Shown: in pieces, positions 1 to 8,365 of the stretch
Layout of the letters: every line of letters begins with the position of its first letter
Position numbering within the stretch: the stretch's first letter is position 1
NCBI GenBank assembly: GCA_963629575.1
Contig: CAVGIM010000004.1
Coordinates: 1-64,000 of the forward strand
DNA length: 64,000 bases
Reading direction: 5' to 3'
Source: Hallerella sp963629575
Lineage (GTDB): Bacteria > Fibrobacterota > Fibrobacteria > Fibrobacterales > Fibrobacteraceae
Position numbers and translations under genes: made by a program
The notes under the pieces: model-generated
Seen by the model: only the letters and a program-made list of their open reading frames with translations
The model's database searches: none
Told to the model about the DNA's origin: nothing

Positions 1-95
1 GACGCCCCGGAAAGGGCGAAAACGGTCCGAAAGGACCGGGATTGACGGGGACGGAGCCCTCTGCCGGCCACTAAAAGACAGGAAAGTAGACCAGG
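1..95. other. GC-rich non-coding segment with two adjacent hairpins
   Basis: No open frame is supported here. Two short hairpins stand next to each other near the left edge: CGCCC pairing with GGGCG at about 3-18, and a perfect 6-bp stem CGGTCC/GGACCG closed by a GAAA loop at about 23-38. This could be the end of a structured RNA cut by the window edge, or the boundary of a rearrangement that removed the 5' half of the next gene. I could not match it to RNase P RNA, tmRNA, rRNA or a group II intron domain. Confidence 0.3.
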
Positions 96-98
96 GAG

Positions 99-461
99 TT
101 GACTTTCTTGATGTTTGATGTATTTTTAGAGGTGACCTTTAAGAAGTACTCCGATATGAACGACGGGGCAACTCGAGAGTACATGCAGTATTTCGCCACC
201 CAGAAGTGCGAATCCGAAAAGATAAAGCGCATTCATGAGCTGGTCGAAAAGTACCGTATGGATCCCGCTGCAAGGAAGGCTTATATGACTCTGGAACAGG
301 AACTCAATCTCCGCTACAAGCATGGATTCAAGGAAGGTCGCGAAGAAGGTGCCGAAGCAGCAAAGCAGGAGCTTGCCAAGGGTTTCCGCGACAAGGGTAT
401 TTCCATAAATGTCATCATGGAAATAACTGGCCTTACCCCTGAAGAAATCAAGTCTCTATAA
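99..461 (+). pseudogene. C-terminal fragment of an Rpn-type PD-(D/E)XK nuclease / putative transposase
   Basis: The 120-residue frame looks like the C-terminal part of the Rpn (recombination-promoting nuclease, PDDEXK_2) family: a helical region, a charged repeat (KEGREEGAEAAKQ) and the typical ending in which a helix-turn-helix-like tail reads TGLTPEEIKSL. Full-length relatives are about 280-320 residues and carry the nuclease core in the N-terminal half, which is missing here. The frame is closed upstream by a TAG at 87-89, and the only starts are a TTG at 99 or an ATG at 111. I infer a 5'-truncated remnant, possibly still translated. It lies 63 bases before hsdR on the same strand, so it may be a decayed mobile gene inserted into a restriction locus. 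Upstream sequence beyond the window could change this view. Confidence 0.6.
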
Positions 462-496
462 GTCCATACACATTCCTCTTCCCACTCAAAATTGAT

Positions 497-513
497 TAAA
501 TTTCCCATGGAGG
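497..513 (+). promoter_or_regulatory. Putative -10 box and ribosome-binding site of hsdR
   Basis: TAAATT at 497-502 fits the TAnnTT box seen before many genes in this window. A strong Shine-Dalgarno GGAGG at 509-513 lies 11 bases before the ATG at 525. This supports the chosen hsdR start. Confidence 0.45.
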
Positions 514-524
514 AAGTTTAGTCC

Positions 525-3500
525 ATGTCCTTTCTCGACGAAAACGCCTACGAGCAAAGTATCATCGAACTGTTCCGCGATAAGCTGGGATGGGAATATC
601 GCTATGGACCCGATATCGAAAGAGACTTCCACGATCCGCTTTACGAAGCCGAGCTGGAAGCGGCGATTCATCGCATCAATCCGCACGCGCATCCGAAGGC
701 CCTGTCCGAAGCGCTCAACAAGCTGCGCCATTTTGAAAACAACGACCTTGTAAAACAGAATTTCCTCTTTACGGATTACCTGCAGAACGGTGTGCAGGTA
801 ACGTATTCCGACAAAGGAGAAAACAAGTCCGAAATCATTTACCTGGTCGATTTTAAAAACGCAAGCAACAACAGTTTCATCATGGCAAATCAGTGGACCG
901 TCGTCGAAAAATCGAACAAGCGGCCCGACGTGATTCTGTTTGTCAACGGCATTCCCGTTGTCCTTTTTGAACTCAAGTCCCCCAGTCGCGAAGAAACCAG
1001 CGCGAGCGAAGCTTACCTGCAGATAAAGAACTACATGCAAGAGGTCCCAAGCCTTTTTATCTACAACTGCATTTGCGTGATGAGCGACCAGTTTACATCC
1101 AAGGCGGGAACCATTACAAGCGGCGAAGACCGCTTTATGGAATGGAAAACAAGGAACGGCGAAAAAGAAACCGGCAACGTCGCCGAATTCGACACGTTCT
1201 TCGAAGGCATGTTTCAAAAGGAACGCCTGCTAGACATTTTGCAAAACTTCATCTGCTTTTCAAACGAAGGCGTGAAGACCTTCAAGATTCTTGCGGCATA
1301 CCACCAGTATTTCGCAGTAAAAAAAGCGATTGAATCGACAAAGCGCGCAACGCGTACCGACGGAAAAGGCGGCGTATTTTGGCACACGCAGGGTTCGGGC
1401 AAGTCGCTGTCGATGGTCTTTTACGCGCACTTGCTAGAAAGCGCTTTAGAAAGCCCGACGATTGTCATCATTACCGACCGCAACGATTTGGACGATCAGC
1501 TTTTCGGGCAATTTTTAAAATGCAGCGACTTTTTGCGACAAATTCCTGTGCAGGCGGAATCGCGCGAACATTTAAGGCAACTGCTGGACGGTCGCAAGGC
1601 GAACGGCATCATTTTCACGACGATGCAAAAGTTCGAAGAATCCGACGAGGCTCTTTCGGATCGCAAGAACATTGTCGTGATGGTCGACGAAGCGCATCGC
1701 AGCCAATACGGCTTAACCGAAAAGGTGAAAGTCGTCAAGGACAAAGACGGGAACAGCGTCGCCAAGCGTTCCATCGGTTCTGCGCGCATCGTTCGCGACA
1801 GTTTGCCGAATGCAACTTACATCGGTTTTACCGGTACGCCGATTTCCAAAAAAGACCGCAGTACGCAAGAAGTTTTCGGGAACTACATCGACATTTACGA
1901 CATGACACAGGCTGTGGCCGATGGCGCCACGCGCCCTGTGTACTACGAAAGCCGCGTCGTCAAACTTCACTTTAACGAAGAAACGCTCAAGCTTCTCGAC
2001 GAAAAATACGACCTCCTTGCAAAAAACGCGGACCCGGAGGCAATTGAAAAAAGCAAGCGCGACCTTGGACAAATGGAAGCGGTCCTCGGGAATCCGCAAG
2101 CAATACAATCCTTGGTCTCCGACATCATCGGACACTACGAAAATTACCGTGCCGATTTGCTGACCGGAAAAGCGATGATCGTCGCTTACAATCGTACCAT
2201 CGCCATGGCGATTTACAAAAAAATCCTGGAACTGCGTCCGAACTGGGACGAAAAAATTGCTGTCGTCATGACCGAAAGCAATCAAGATCCGAGCGAATGG
2301 CACGGTATCGTGGGCAACAGGCAGGACCGCGAAAAAAAGGCACGAGCCTTTAAGGACAACGAAAGTCCGCTCAAGATTGCGATTGTCGTCGATATGTGGC
2401 TGACGGGTTTTGACGTTCCATCGCTCGCGACGATGTACGTTTACAAGCCGATGGAAGGACACAACTTGATGCAGGCGATTGCCCGAGTGAACCGCGTTTT
2501 CCAGAACAAGGAAGGCGGCCTTGTCGTCGATTATATCGGCATCGCGCAAGCGTTGAAACAGGCGATGAACGATTACACCGTTCGCGACCGAAAAAACTAC
2601 GGCGAAATGGACGTTGCCCGCACTGCGTATCCGAAGTTTCAGGAAAAACTGCAAATTTGCAAAGACCTTTTCCACGGATTTGATTCCAGCGATGCCGTGA
2701 GCAATTCCCATTTAAAGCTCAACCGATGCGTTACCGCGGCGACCAACTTTATCCTGGACATCTCCCGCACCCAAAACCGCGAAGCCTTCCAGAAAGAAGC
2801 GATGATGCTCGGCCAGGCGCTGTCGCTCTGCGCTTCGATTGCACAAAAACGGGAGCGCATGGAAGCGGAATTCTTTGGCGCAGTCCGCGTGATGGTTTTG
2901 CGATTCACCTATTCCGGACACGGAAAAGTTTCGCTCAAAGAAATCAACGAGCAGATTAACGAGCTTTTGAAAGGCTGCATCCAGAGCGATGGCGTCATCA
3001 ATCTCTTTTCGGATTTTAAATCCAGCGTTTCGCTCTTCGACGCAAAGTTTCTCGCCGAAATCGCCAAAATGAAAGAGAAGAATCTCGCTCTAGAAATGCT
3101 CCGCAAGCTGATCGAAGAACAGGTGCGCCTTTACCGCCGCACGAACGTGGTCAAGTCCGAAAAGTTCAGCGTCATTTTGCAGCAGGCGATGAACCGATAC
3201 CTGAACGGGATGCTCACCAACGGAGAAGTCATCGAAGAACTTTTGAAAATGGCCCACGACATGGCCGAAGCGCAAAAAGAAGGCGACGCCCTCGGCCTTT
3301 CCGCAGAAGAACTTGCGTTTTACGATGCGCTCACGCGTCCGCAGGCGATCAAGGACTTTTACGAAAACAGCGAACTTATCGCGATAACCAAAGAACTCAC
3401 GGAAAATTTACGAAAGAATAAAACCATCGACTGGCAAAAAAAAGATAGCGCCCGCGCCCACATGCGCATGGCAATCAAAAAACTGCTGAAAAAACACAAG

Positions 3501-3686
3501 TATCCGCCCGAGGGAATGGAAGACGCCGTCCAGACGGTGATGACCCAATGCGAACTCTGGACGGACAACGTTAGCATGGAAACGGAAAACGAGATTTACA
3601 CGCCTGAGGAAAATAATTTGTACAAAAACGCCGCCGACGGCGCGAAGCCCCAATGGAACGTTTCACAAGGATTTCCCGACCGATGA
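525..3686 (+). CDS. hsdR: Type I restriction enzyme, R (motor/nuclease) subunit
   Basis: This 1053-residue protein has the standard HsdR layout. The N-terminal PD-(D/E)XK nuclease shows PD at 134-135 and E-L-K at 149-151. A superfamily 2 translocase follows with Walker A TQGSGKS (288-294), DEAH (388-391), the GFTGTP motif near 434-439 and a QAIARVNR motif VI near 650. The rest is a helical C-terminal coupling domain. In the complex it needs HsdM and HsdS to recognise and methylate DNA and cleaves unmodified DNA after ATP-driven translocation. Neither partner is in the window. Upstream are only an Rpn fragment and the window edge; downstream is a coupled small frame and then argH. The partners may lie to the left, or the gene may be an orphan. 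By eye it is more A-rich than the housekeeping genes that follow, consistent with transfer. Confidence 0.95.
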   Translation: MSFLDENAYEQSIIELFRDKLGWEYRYGPDIERDFHDPLYEAELEAAIHRINPHAHPKALSEALNKLRHFENNDLVKQNFLFTDYLQNGVQVTYSDKGENKSEIIYLVDFKNASNNSFIMANQWTVVEKSNKRPDVILFVNGIPVVLFELKSPSREETSASEAYLQIKNYMQEVPSLFIYNCICVMSDQFTSKAGTITSGEDRFMEWKTRNGEKETGNVAEFDTFFEGMFQKERLLDILQNFICFSNEGVKTFKILAAYHQYFAVKKAIESTKRATRTDGKGGVFWHTQGSGKSLSMVFYAHLLESALESPTIVIITDRNDLDDQLFGQFLKCSDFLRQIPVQAESREHLRQLLDGRKANGIIFTTMQKFEESDEALSDRKNIVVMVDEAHRSQYGLTEKVKVVKDKDGNSVAKRSIGSARIVRDSLPNATYIGFTGTPISKKDRSTQEVFGNYIDIYDMTQAVADGATRPVYYESRVVKLHFNEETLKLLDEKYDLLAKNADPEAIEKSKRDLGQMEAVLGNPQAIQSLVSDIIGHYENYRADLLTGKAMIVAYNRTIAMAIYKKILELRPNWDEKIAVVMTESNQDPSEWHGIVGNRQDREKKARAFKDNESPLKIAIVVDMWLTGFDVPSLATMYVYKPMEGHNLMQAIARVNRVFQNKEGGLVVDYIGIAQALKQAMNDYTVRDRKNYGEMDVARTAYPKFQEKLQICKDLFHGFDSSDAVSNSHLKLNRCVTAATNFILDISRTQNREAFQKEAMMLGQALSLCASIAQKRERMEAEFFGAVRVMVLRFTYSGHGKVSLKEINEQINELLKGCIQSDGVINLFSDFKSSVSLFDAKFLAEIAKMKEKNLALEMLRKLIEEQVRLYRRTNVVKSEKFSVILQQAMNRYLNGMLTNGEVIEELLKMAHDMAEAQKEGDALGLSAEELAFYDALTRPQAIKDFYENSELIAITKELTENLRKNKTIDWQKKDSARAHMRMAIKKLLKKHKYPPEGMEDAVQTVMTQCELWTDNVSMETENEIYTPEENNLYKNAADGAKPQWNVSQGFPDR

Positions 3687-3853
3687 AAGACGACACCCAA
3701 AAACAGCAAGCCTTTACGCCCGACGATGACGTAGCCGCTTACTTTCAGCTTCAAAAGATGAAGCGTTTTCTCGGTACGCGCCACTCGGGAGCTTGCGACG
3801 ACGAAAGCGGTCCCGTTTCTTACGGCGACGGACATTCCGGCTGGAATCGATAA
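3683..3853 (+). CDS. Small 56-residue frame coupled to hsdR, unknown
   Basis: The ATG at 3683 overlaps the hsdR stop as ATGA, the arrangement used for translational coupling throughout this window. The product is 56 residues, hydrophilic, with an acidic patch (PDDD) and a Gly/His/Ser-rich end (GDGHSGWNR). I recognise no domain. It could be a real accessory peptide of the restriction system, a relic of a longer gene, or chance. The overlap and the absence of a competing frame favour translation, but the function is unknown. Confidence 0.4.
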   Translation: MKDDTQKQQAFTPDDDVAAYFQLQKMKRFLGTRHSGACDDESGPVSYGDGHSGWNR

Positions 3854-3895
3854 TCGTTTTCGTTCCAGGGCAACGGTCTATGACCCGACATTTTT

Positions 3896-3903
3896 TATCT
3901 TTG
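3896..3903 (+). promoter_or_regulatory. Putative -7/-10 promoter element of argH
   Basis: TATCTTTG lies 24 bases before the argH ATG and matches TAnnTTTG, the element known from Bacteroidota promoters. A start of transcription near 3909 would leave a leader of about 18 bases with a weak CGAGGA ribosome site. Confidence 0.45.
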
Positions 3904-3927
3904 CGATATACAAAAACGAGGATTTGC

Positions 3928-5340
3928 ATGGCCAAGAAGAATGGCAAAAAAATGATGTGGGACGGTCGATTCGACTGTGGCATGGCCCAGAGCATGATAG
4001 ACCTGAGCTTTAGCCTGGATTTTGACAAGGAACTTCTGGAAGAAGATATCCAGGGTTCTCTTGGACACGGCAAGGGTCTTGTGGAATCGGGCGTCCTGAG
4101 CAAGGCGGACTACGCAAAAATCCGCAAGGGACTTCTCGGCATTCTCGATGACGTCCGCAGCGGAAAGAACCTCTGGCTCCCCACGGACGAAGACGTCCAC
4201 ATGGCCGTGGAGCGGGTCCTCACGGAACGCATCGGAGACCTCGGAAAAAAAATCCACACGGGCAGAAGCCGGAACGACCAGGTTTCCACGGACTTCAAGC
4301 TTTACATGCGACACCGCGCCGAAGAGATTCGAACGCTTGTCATCGAGCTGCAAGCGACCGTGCTTGCCGTCGCCGAAAAGAATTACGGAAAGCTAATGCC
4401 CGGCTACACGCACTTGCAGCAGGCGCAGCCCATTCTCTTCAGCCATTACCTGATGAGCCTCTTCTTTGCGCTTTCCCGCGACGTCAAAAGACTCGAGAAC
4501 TTTCTCTCCCTGCACACGGAACTCCCGCTCGGAAGCGGCGCGATGGCGGGTTCCGCGTTCCCTTATCACCGGATGCTTGTCGCGAGGGAACTGGGATTCG
4601 AACGCCCGAGCGCAAACAGCATCGATGCGGTAAGCCACCGGGACATGGCGCTTGAATTCCTGAGCGACCTGTCGATTGTCGCAAGCACGCTCAGCCGCTA
4701 TGCCGAAGACTTTGTCATCTGGAGTTCGAGCGAATTCGGCTACCTTACCCTGTCCGACGCGTTTTCGAGCGGTTCCTCGATGATGCCGCAAAAGAAGAAT
4801 CCCGATTCGATGGAACTCATCCGCGGAAAGTCCGGCCGAATGCTCGGAAACTTCAGCGCGATGTTCACGCTAGTCAAGGGCGCTCCGCTTTCCTACAGCC
4901 GCGACCTGCAAGAAGACAAGCAGCCCGTTTTCGACAGCGTCCACACGGCAAAGGTCATTCTCCGCGTCATGAAAGAAGCGATAGAAAGCGCCACGTGGAA
5001 CTTCGACAAGATGGAAGGCAAAATGCTCCCTGCGCTCCTCGCGACGGATCTCGCCGATATTCTGGTCGAAGACGGGATTCCCTTCCGCGATGCGCACCGA
5101 ATCGTCGGGAGCCTTGTCGGCGAAGCGGCAAGGCTTGGCGAACAGTTCACCGACCTTCCCGACGAGGAATGGAAAAGCAAGGGCGTTCCCGATCCGAAAG
5201 GCGTGAAAAAGAAGCTGACATTCGCCTACTCCGTTCATCGCCGAAACATCGAAGGCGGAACCGGCGAAACTTCCGTCAAGGAAGAATTCCGGAAAGCGAA
5301 AAAGATTCTCGAGAGGGAAACCGGAAAAAAGAAAGGGTAA
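3928..5340 (+). CDS. argH: Argininosuccinate lyase
   Basis: ArgH cleaves argininosuccinate to arginine and fumarate, the last step of arginine synthesis. The 470-residue protein carries the fumarase/aspartase superfamily signature SGSSMMPQKKNP at 281-292, the TGRSRNDQ segment at 111-118 and the THLQQAQ histidine region at 161-167. The frame stays open upstream to 3793, but the ATG at 3928 gives the family's usual length and follows both a CGAGGA ribosome site and a TATCTTTG promoter box. No other arg genes are nearby. It ends 14 bases before the convergent copA stop, and I see no terminator hairpin between them. Confidence 0.96.
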   Translation: MAKKNGKKMMWDGRFDCGMAQSMIDLSFSLDFDKELLEEDIQGSLGHGKGLVESGVLSKADYAKIRKGLLGILDDVRSGKNLWLPTDEDVHMAVERVLTERIGDLGKKIHTGRSRNDQVSTDFKLYMRHRAEEIRTLVIELQATVLAVAEKNYGKLMPGYTHLQQAQPILFSHYLMSLFFALSRDVKRLENFLSLHTELPLGSGAMAGSAFPYHRMLVARELGFERPSANSIDAVSHRDMALEFLSDLSIVASTLSRYAEDFVIWSSSEFGYLTLSDAFSSGSSMMPQKKNPDSMELIRGKSGRMLGNFSAMFTLVKGAPLSYSRDLQEDKQPVFDSVHTAKVILRVMKEAIESATWNFDKMEGKMLPALLATDLADILVEDGIPFRDAHRIVGSLVGEAARLGEQFTDLPDEEWKSKGVPDPKGVKKKLTFAYSVHRRNIEGGTGETSVKEEFRKAKKILERETGKKKG

Positions 5341-5354
5341 GGTGCGATTCCTTC

Positions 5355-7574
5355 CTAGCGTTCCCTGTGTTCCGATCGGATTCGCCTGAAATTCAATCGT
5401 AGCGCGTTCATCACGACGCAAAAGCTCGACAGGCTCATGGCGCAGGCCCCGAGAACCGGATGCATGGACCAGCCATTGATGGAATAATAGACTCCGGCGG
5501 CAAGCGGCATCAGGGCGACATTGTAGAAAAACGCCCAGAAAAGATTTTCCCGGATGTTCCAAAGGGTCGCTCGGCTCAGGCGAATCGCCGCCGTAACATC
5601 TTCCAGGCCGCTGTTTACCAGCACGATGTCCGCCGCGTCGATCGCCACGTCCGTTCCCGCTCCAATCGCCATGCCGACATTTGCCTGTACGAGCGCGGGC
5701 GCATCGTTTATCCCGTCCCCGACCATCGCGACTTTTCCCCTAGCCTGCAAACGCCGAATCTCATTCGCCTTTTCTCCCGGAAGAATCCCGGCGATGACTT
5801 CATCGACACGGGCCTTTTTCGCGACAGCCAAAGCGGTTCTCTTGTTGTCCCCCGAGAGCATGACCGTGTAGATTCCCATTTTCTTCAGTTCGGAAATCGA
5901 GGCAGCACTATCTTCTTTCAGTTCGTCCGCCACGGCGATGATTCCGAGAAAGGCGCTTTCGTCCGCAAAGATAATCGGAGTCTTTCCCTCGTCGGCGAAT
6001 TTCGAAAGCGAATCCTCCACGGAAGAATCCAGCGAAACCTTGGAACGGATGAAGTCCAGATTTCCGGCAAACGCCTTTTTGCCCGCGGCAAGCGCCTCGA
6101 CCCCCAGTCCGGACCTTGCCGTGAAGGCCTCCGGTTCCGAGACTTCGAGAGAAAGTTCCGCAGCCTTGGCGAGAATCGCTTTCGACAAGGGATGCTCGCT
6201 CCGCATTTCAATCGATGCGGCAATCGCCAAAAAATCTTCCGAAGACATTCCGTTCGGGACAATATCCGTCACGACAGGCTTTCCCCGCGTGATCGTTCCC
6301 GTCTTGTCTAGCGCGACAATCCGAATTCGACCCGCTTCTTCCAGGGCGGTTCCCGTCTTGAAGAGGATCCCGTTTTTTGCGCCCTTTCCCATCCCGACCA
6401 TGATGGCGACAGGCGTCGCAAGGCCAAGCGCACACGGACAGCTCACGACGAGAACCGCGATTGCGTGGGAAAGCGCAAACGAGAAGTCGGCCCCCAGAAA
6501 TTTCCACACGGAAAACGTCACAAGCGAAACGAGGATGACAGCCGGAACAAAGATTCCGGAAACCCTGTCCGCGATTTTTTCGATAGGCGCCTTTGTCGCC
6601 GAAGCCTCGCTCACCATCTGGATTATCTTGGAAAGCGTCGTGTCGCGCCCGACCCGAATGGCCCTGCATTTCAAGAAGCCGTTCTGGTTGAGAGTCGCCG
6701 CGCTGACAAGGGAGTTCGCTTCCTTATCGACAGGGATGCTCTCGCCGGAAAGCGCGGATTCATCGACGGCGGATGCGCCTTCCAGGACGATACCATCGAC
6801 GGGAACGCTTTCGCCGGGTTTTACGACAAAGATGTCCCCTTCCTTCACCCGAGACGCCTCGATTGCGATTTCGTTTCCATCCCGGATCACGTTTGCCGTT
6901 TTGGGGGTAAGCCTTACAAGGCTTTTCAATGCGTCCGTCGTCCTGCCCTTCGACATGGATTCCAGGCATTTTCCGAGGGTGATCAGCGTAACGATCATCG
7001 CCGACGTTTCAAAGTAGAGAGACTTTCCTTCCGAAAGGAAAAGCGTCGCGAAGCTGTACACAAACGAAGCGCCTGCCCCTAGGGAAACCAGCGTGTCCAT
7101 GTTCGGTCCGCCGTGAAAGAGAGCCCGAAAGCCGCTTACGAAAAATTTCCGATTGATGAAGAGAACAATCAGCGCAAGAACCATCTGGACGGAACCGCCG
7201 AGAAGCGCATAGCGCGCAAAGCAGGGCGGAAGCGGTAAACCCAGAAGCGGACTTGCCATGCTGATATAGAGCAGGATCAAGAGAAAGGCTATCGAAGCGG
7301 CAAAGCGCTTCCAGAGAAGAGGCGATTCCCTGTCAAGAAGCAAGTTCCGTTCCGACGCACCGTCCGAAGACTCGCTTTCCCAGAGAGACGCTCCATAGCC
7401 CGCCTTTTCGACTGCGCGCACGACATCCGAATTTTCGAAGTTCCCTTCTACGAGCAGGCTATGGGCAAGGAGGCTCGCCGAACAGGACGACACGCCGGAA
7501 ACATTTCGAACGGATTTTTCGACACGGGCGACACAGGCGGCACACGACATTCCGATGACGCGAAACTTTTCCAT
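5355..7574 (-). CDS. copA: Copper-exporting P1B-type ATPase
   Basis: The 739-residue pump moves Cu(I) out of the cytoplasm using ATP. One N-terminal heavy-metal-associated domain has GMSCAAC with Cys11 and Cys14. The membrane core has the CPC metal motif at 379-381, the TGES-type actuator loop (SGES near 276-279), phosphorylated Asp423 in DKTGT and the GDGINDAP hinge near 620. The last membrane helices carry YN (YNVALMP) and a MSLSS segment, the residues typical of the P1B-1 copper subgroup. It is the third gene of the csoR operon, starting 15 bases after the HMA membrane protein. Regulation is probably by CsoR at the 8343-8359 operator. Confidence 0.95.
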   Translation of the reverse strand: MEKFRVIGMSCAACVARVEKSVRNVSGVSSCSASLLAHSLLVEGNFENSDVVRAVEKAGYGASLWESESSDGASERNLLLDRESPLLWKRFAASIAFLLILLYISMASPLLGLPLPPCFARYALLGGSVQMVLALIVLFINRKFFVSGFRALFHGGPNMDTLVSLGAGASFVYSFATLFLSEGKSLYFETSAMIVTLITLGKCLESMSKGRTTDALKSLVRLTPKTANVIRDGNEIAIEASRVKEGDIFVVKPGESVPVDGIVLEGASAVDESALSGESIPVDKEANSLVSAATLNQNGFLKCRAIRVGRDTTLSKIIQMVSEASATKAPIEKIADRVSGIFVPAVILVSLVTFSVWKFLGADFSFALSHAIAVLVVSCPCALGLATPVAIMVGMGKGAKNGILFKTGTALEEAGRIRIVALDKTGTITRGKPVVTDIVPNGMSSEDFLAIAASIEMRSEHPLSKAILAKAAELSLEVSEPEAFTARSGLGVEALAAGKKAFAGNLDFIRSKVSLDSSVEDSLSKFADEGKTPIIFADESAFLGIIAVADELKEDSAASISELKKMGIYTVMLSGDNKRTALAVAKKARVDEVIAGILPGEKANEIRRLQARGKVAMVGDGINDAPALVQANVGMAIGAGTDVAIDAADIVLVNSGLEDVTAAIRLSRATLWNIRENLFWAFFYNVALMPLAAGVYYSINGWSMHPVLGACAMSLSSFCVVMNALRLNFRRIRSEHRER

Positions 7575-7589
7575 CTTTTCTCCACAAGG

Positions 7590-7955
7590 CTAGCGGTTTG
7601 CGATTTTCCCGACTCCATACCCCGCATCGGACAGAGCCTTCCGAATTTCCTCGTCCGAAACATCCCGAACCGCACGGACATGGGCTTCGGCCTTTTTCAG
7701 ATTTACCTTGGCGGCGACGCCTTGTAGGGAATTCAGCGCGTTCTGCACGTGCGCGGCGCAATTCTTGCAGACCATTCCCTCGACGGTTACCGTCTTTTCG
7801 CAGACAACGTTTCCTTCCAGCGTCTTTTCCGTCGAAACCGTTTTTCCGCCACCGCCACCGCAACAGGAACCCTGTCCCTTGAAATGCCGGATGGACGAAC
7901 GGACAGCGAAAACGATCGCTGCGAGAATAAGCAGAATGATGATTGCGTTTAGCAT
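7590..7955 (-). CDS. Membrane-anchored heavy-metal-associated (HMA) domain protein
   Basis: The 121-residue protein begins with one membrane helix (about residues 2-18), then a short Cys/Gly stretch (SCCGGGGGK) and a C-terminal HMA fold whose metal loop reads GMVCKNC. The N-terminal part resembles the small Cys-rich membrane proteins often annotated as FeoB-associated. I infer a copper-binding protein tethered to the inner membrane that passes Cu(I) to CopA, in place of a soluble CopZ. It sits between csoR (16 bases upstream) and copA (15 bases downstream). The fusion of anchor, CC pair and HMA is less common than free CopZ. Confidence 0.8.
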   Translation of the reverse strand: MLNAIIILLILAAIVFAVRSSIRHFKGQGSCCGGGGGKTVSTEKTLEGNVVCEKTVTVEGMVCKNCAAHVQNALNSLQGVAAKVNLKKAEAHVRAVRDVSDEEIRKALSDAGYGVGKIANR

Positions 7956-7971
7956 CGTAAGCTCCTTGGTT

Positions 7972-8280
7972 TCATTTCATCAGTTTGGGAAGAATTTCGA
8001 CAAGCTCGTCGATTACCGAATCGTCGCCTTCGCGCACATGCCTTGCGACGCAAGTCCGAATGTGCGTCGCGAGGAGCATCTTGTTGAAAGCGTTAAGCGC
8101 CGCATTCGCCGCCGAGACCTGTACCAGGATGTCCGTACAGTAGGCATCCTTTTCCAGCATTCTCCGAATACCCTTGATTTGTCCTTCGACCCGATTCAGA
8201 CGGGAAACCAGCTGCCGGATTTCCGCTTCGTCGCGATGCTTGATTTTACAGTCTTTGCAGTCGCAAGCCTTGCCTACCAT
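7972..8280 (-). CDS. csoR: CsoR-family copper-sensing repressor
   Basis: This all-helical DUF156 repressor of 102 residues shows the Cys-His-Cys Cu(I) site as Cys48 (YCTDIL), His73 and Cys77 (HIRTC), matching the CsoR pattern. The N-terminus has an extra Cys-rich piece (CDCKDCKIKH) that could bind metal. I chose the ATG at 8280; the longer frame to 8544 would run through the operator and the preceding gene. The first gene of the copper operon, it is likely autoregulated: a perfect ATACCCC/GGGGTAT palindrome lies 63 bases upstream next to a TAGTAT -10 box. RcnR or FrmR function is less likely given copA in the same operon. Confidence 0.92.
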   Translation of the reverse strand: MVGKACDCKDCKIKHRDEAEIRQLVSRLNRVEGQIKGIRRMLEKDAYCTDILVQVSAANAALNAFNKMLLATHIRTCVARHVREGDDSVIDELVEILPKLMK

Positions 8281-8332
8281 AGCGAACCTCTTTTTTCGCC
8301 TCCCTGTCCGAGAGACGGTTTTCAGGGCAAAT

Positions 8333-8359
8333 ATACTAAAAAATACCCCGAAGGGGTAT
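8333..8359 (-). promoter_or_regulatory. CsoR operator and promoter of the copper operon
   Basis: ATACCCC (8343-8349), a 3-base spacer and GGGGTAT (8353-8359) form a perfect inverted repeat of the type bound by CsoR. On the minus strand a TAGTAT box lies immediately downstream at about 8338-8333, so the operator falls in the spacer between -35 and -10. Binding there would block transcription of csoR, the HMA gene and copA until Cu(I) is present. Confidence 0.88.
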
Positions 8360-8365
8360 ATGGCG

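Noticed and set aside
1..95. RNase P RNA, tmRNA or rRNA end
   Set aside because: No conserved 3'-end sequence of these RNAs was found; only hairpins are visible.
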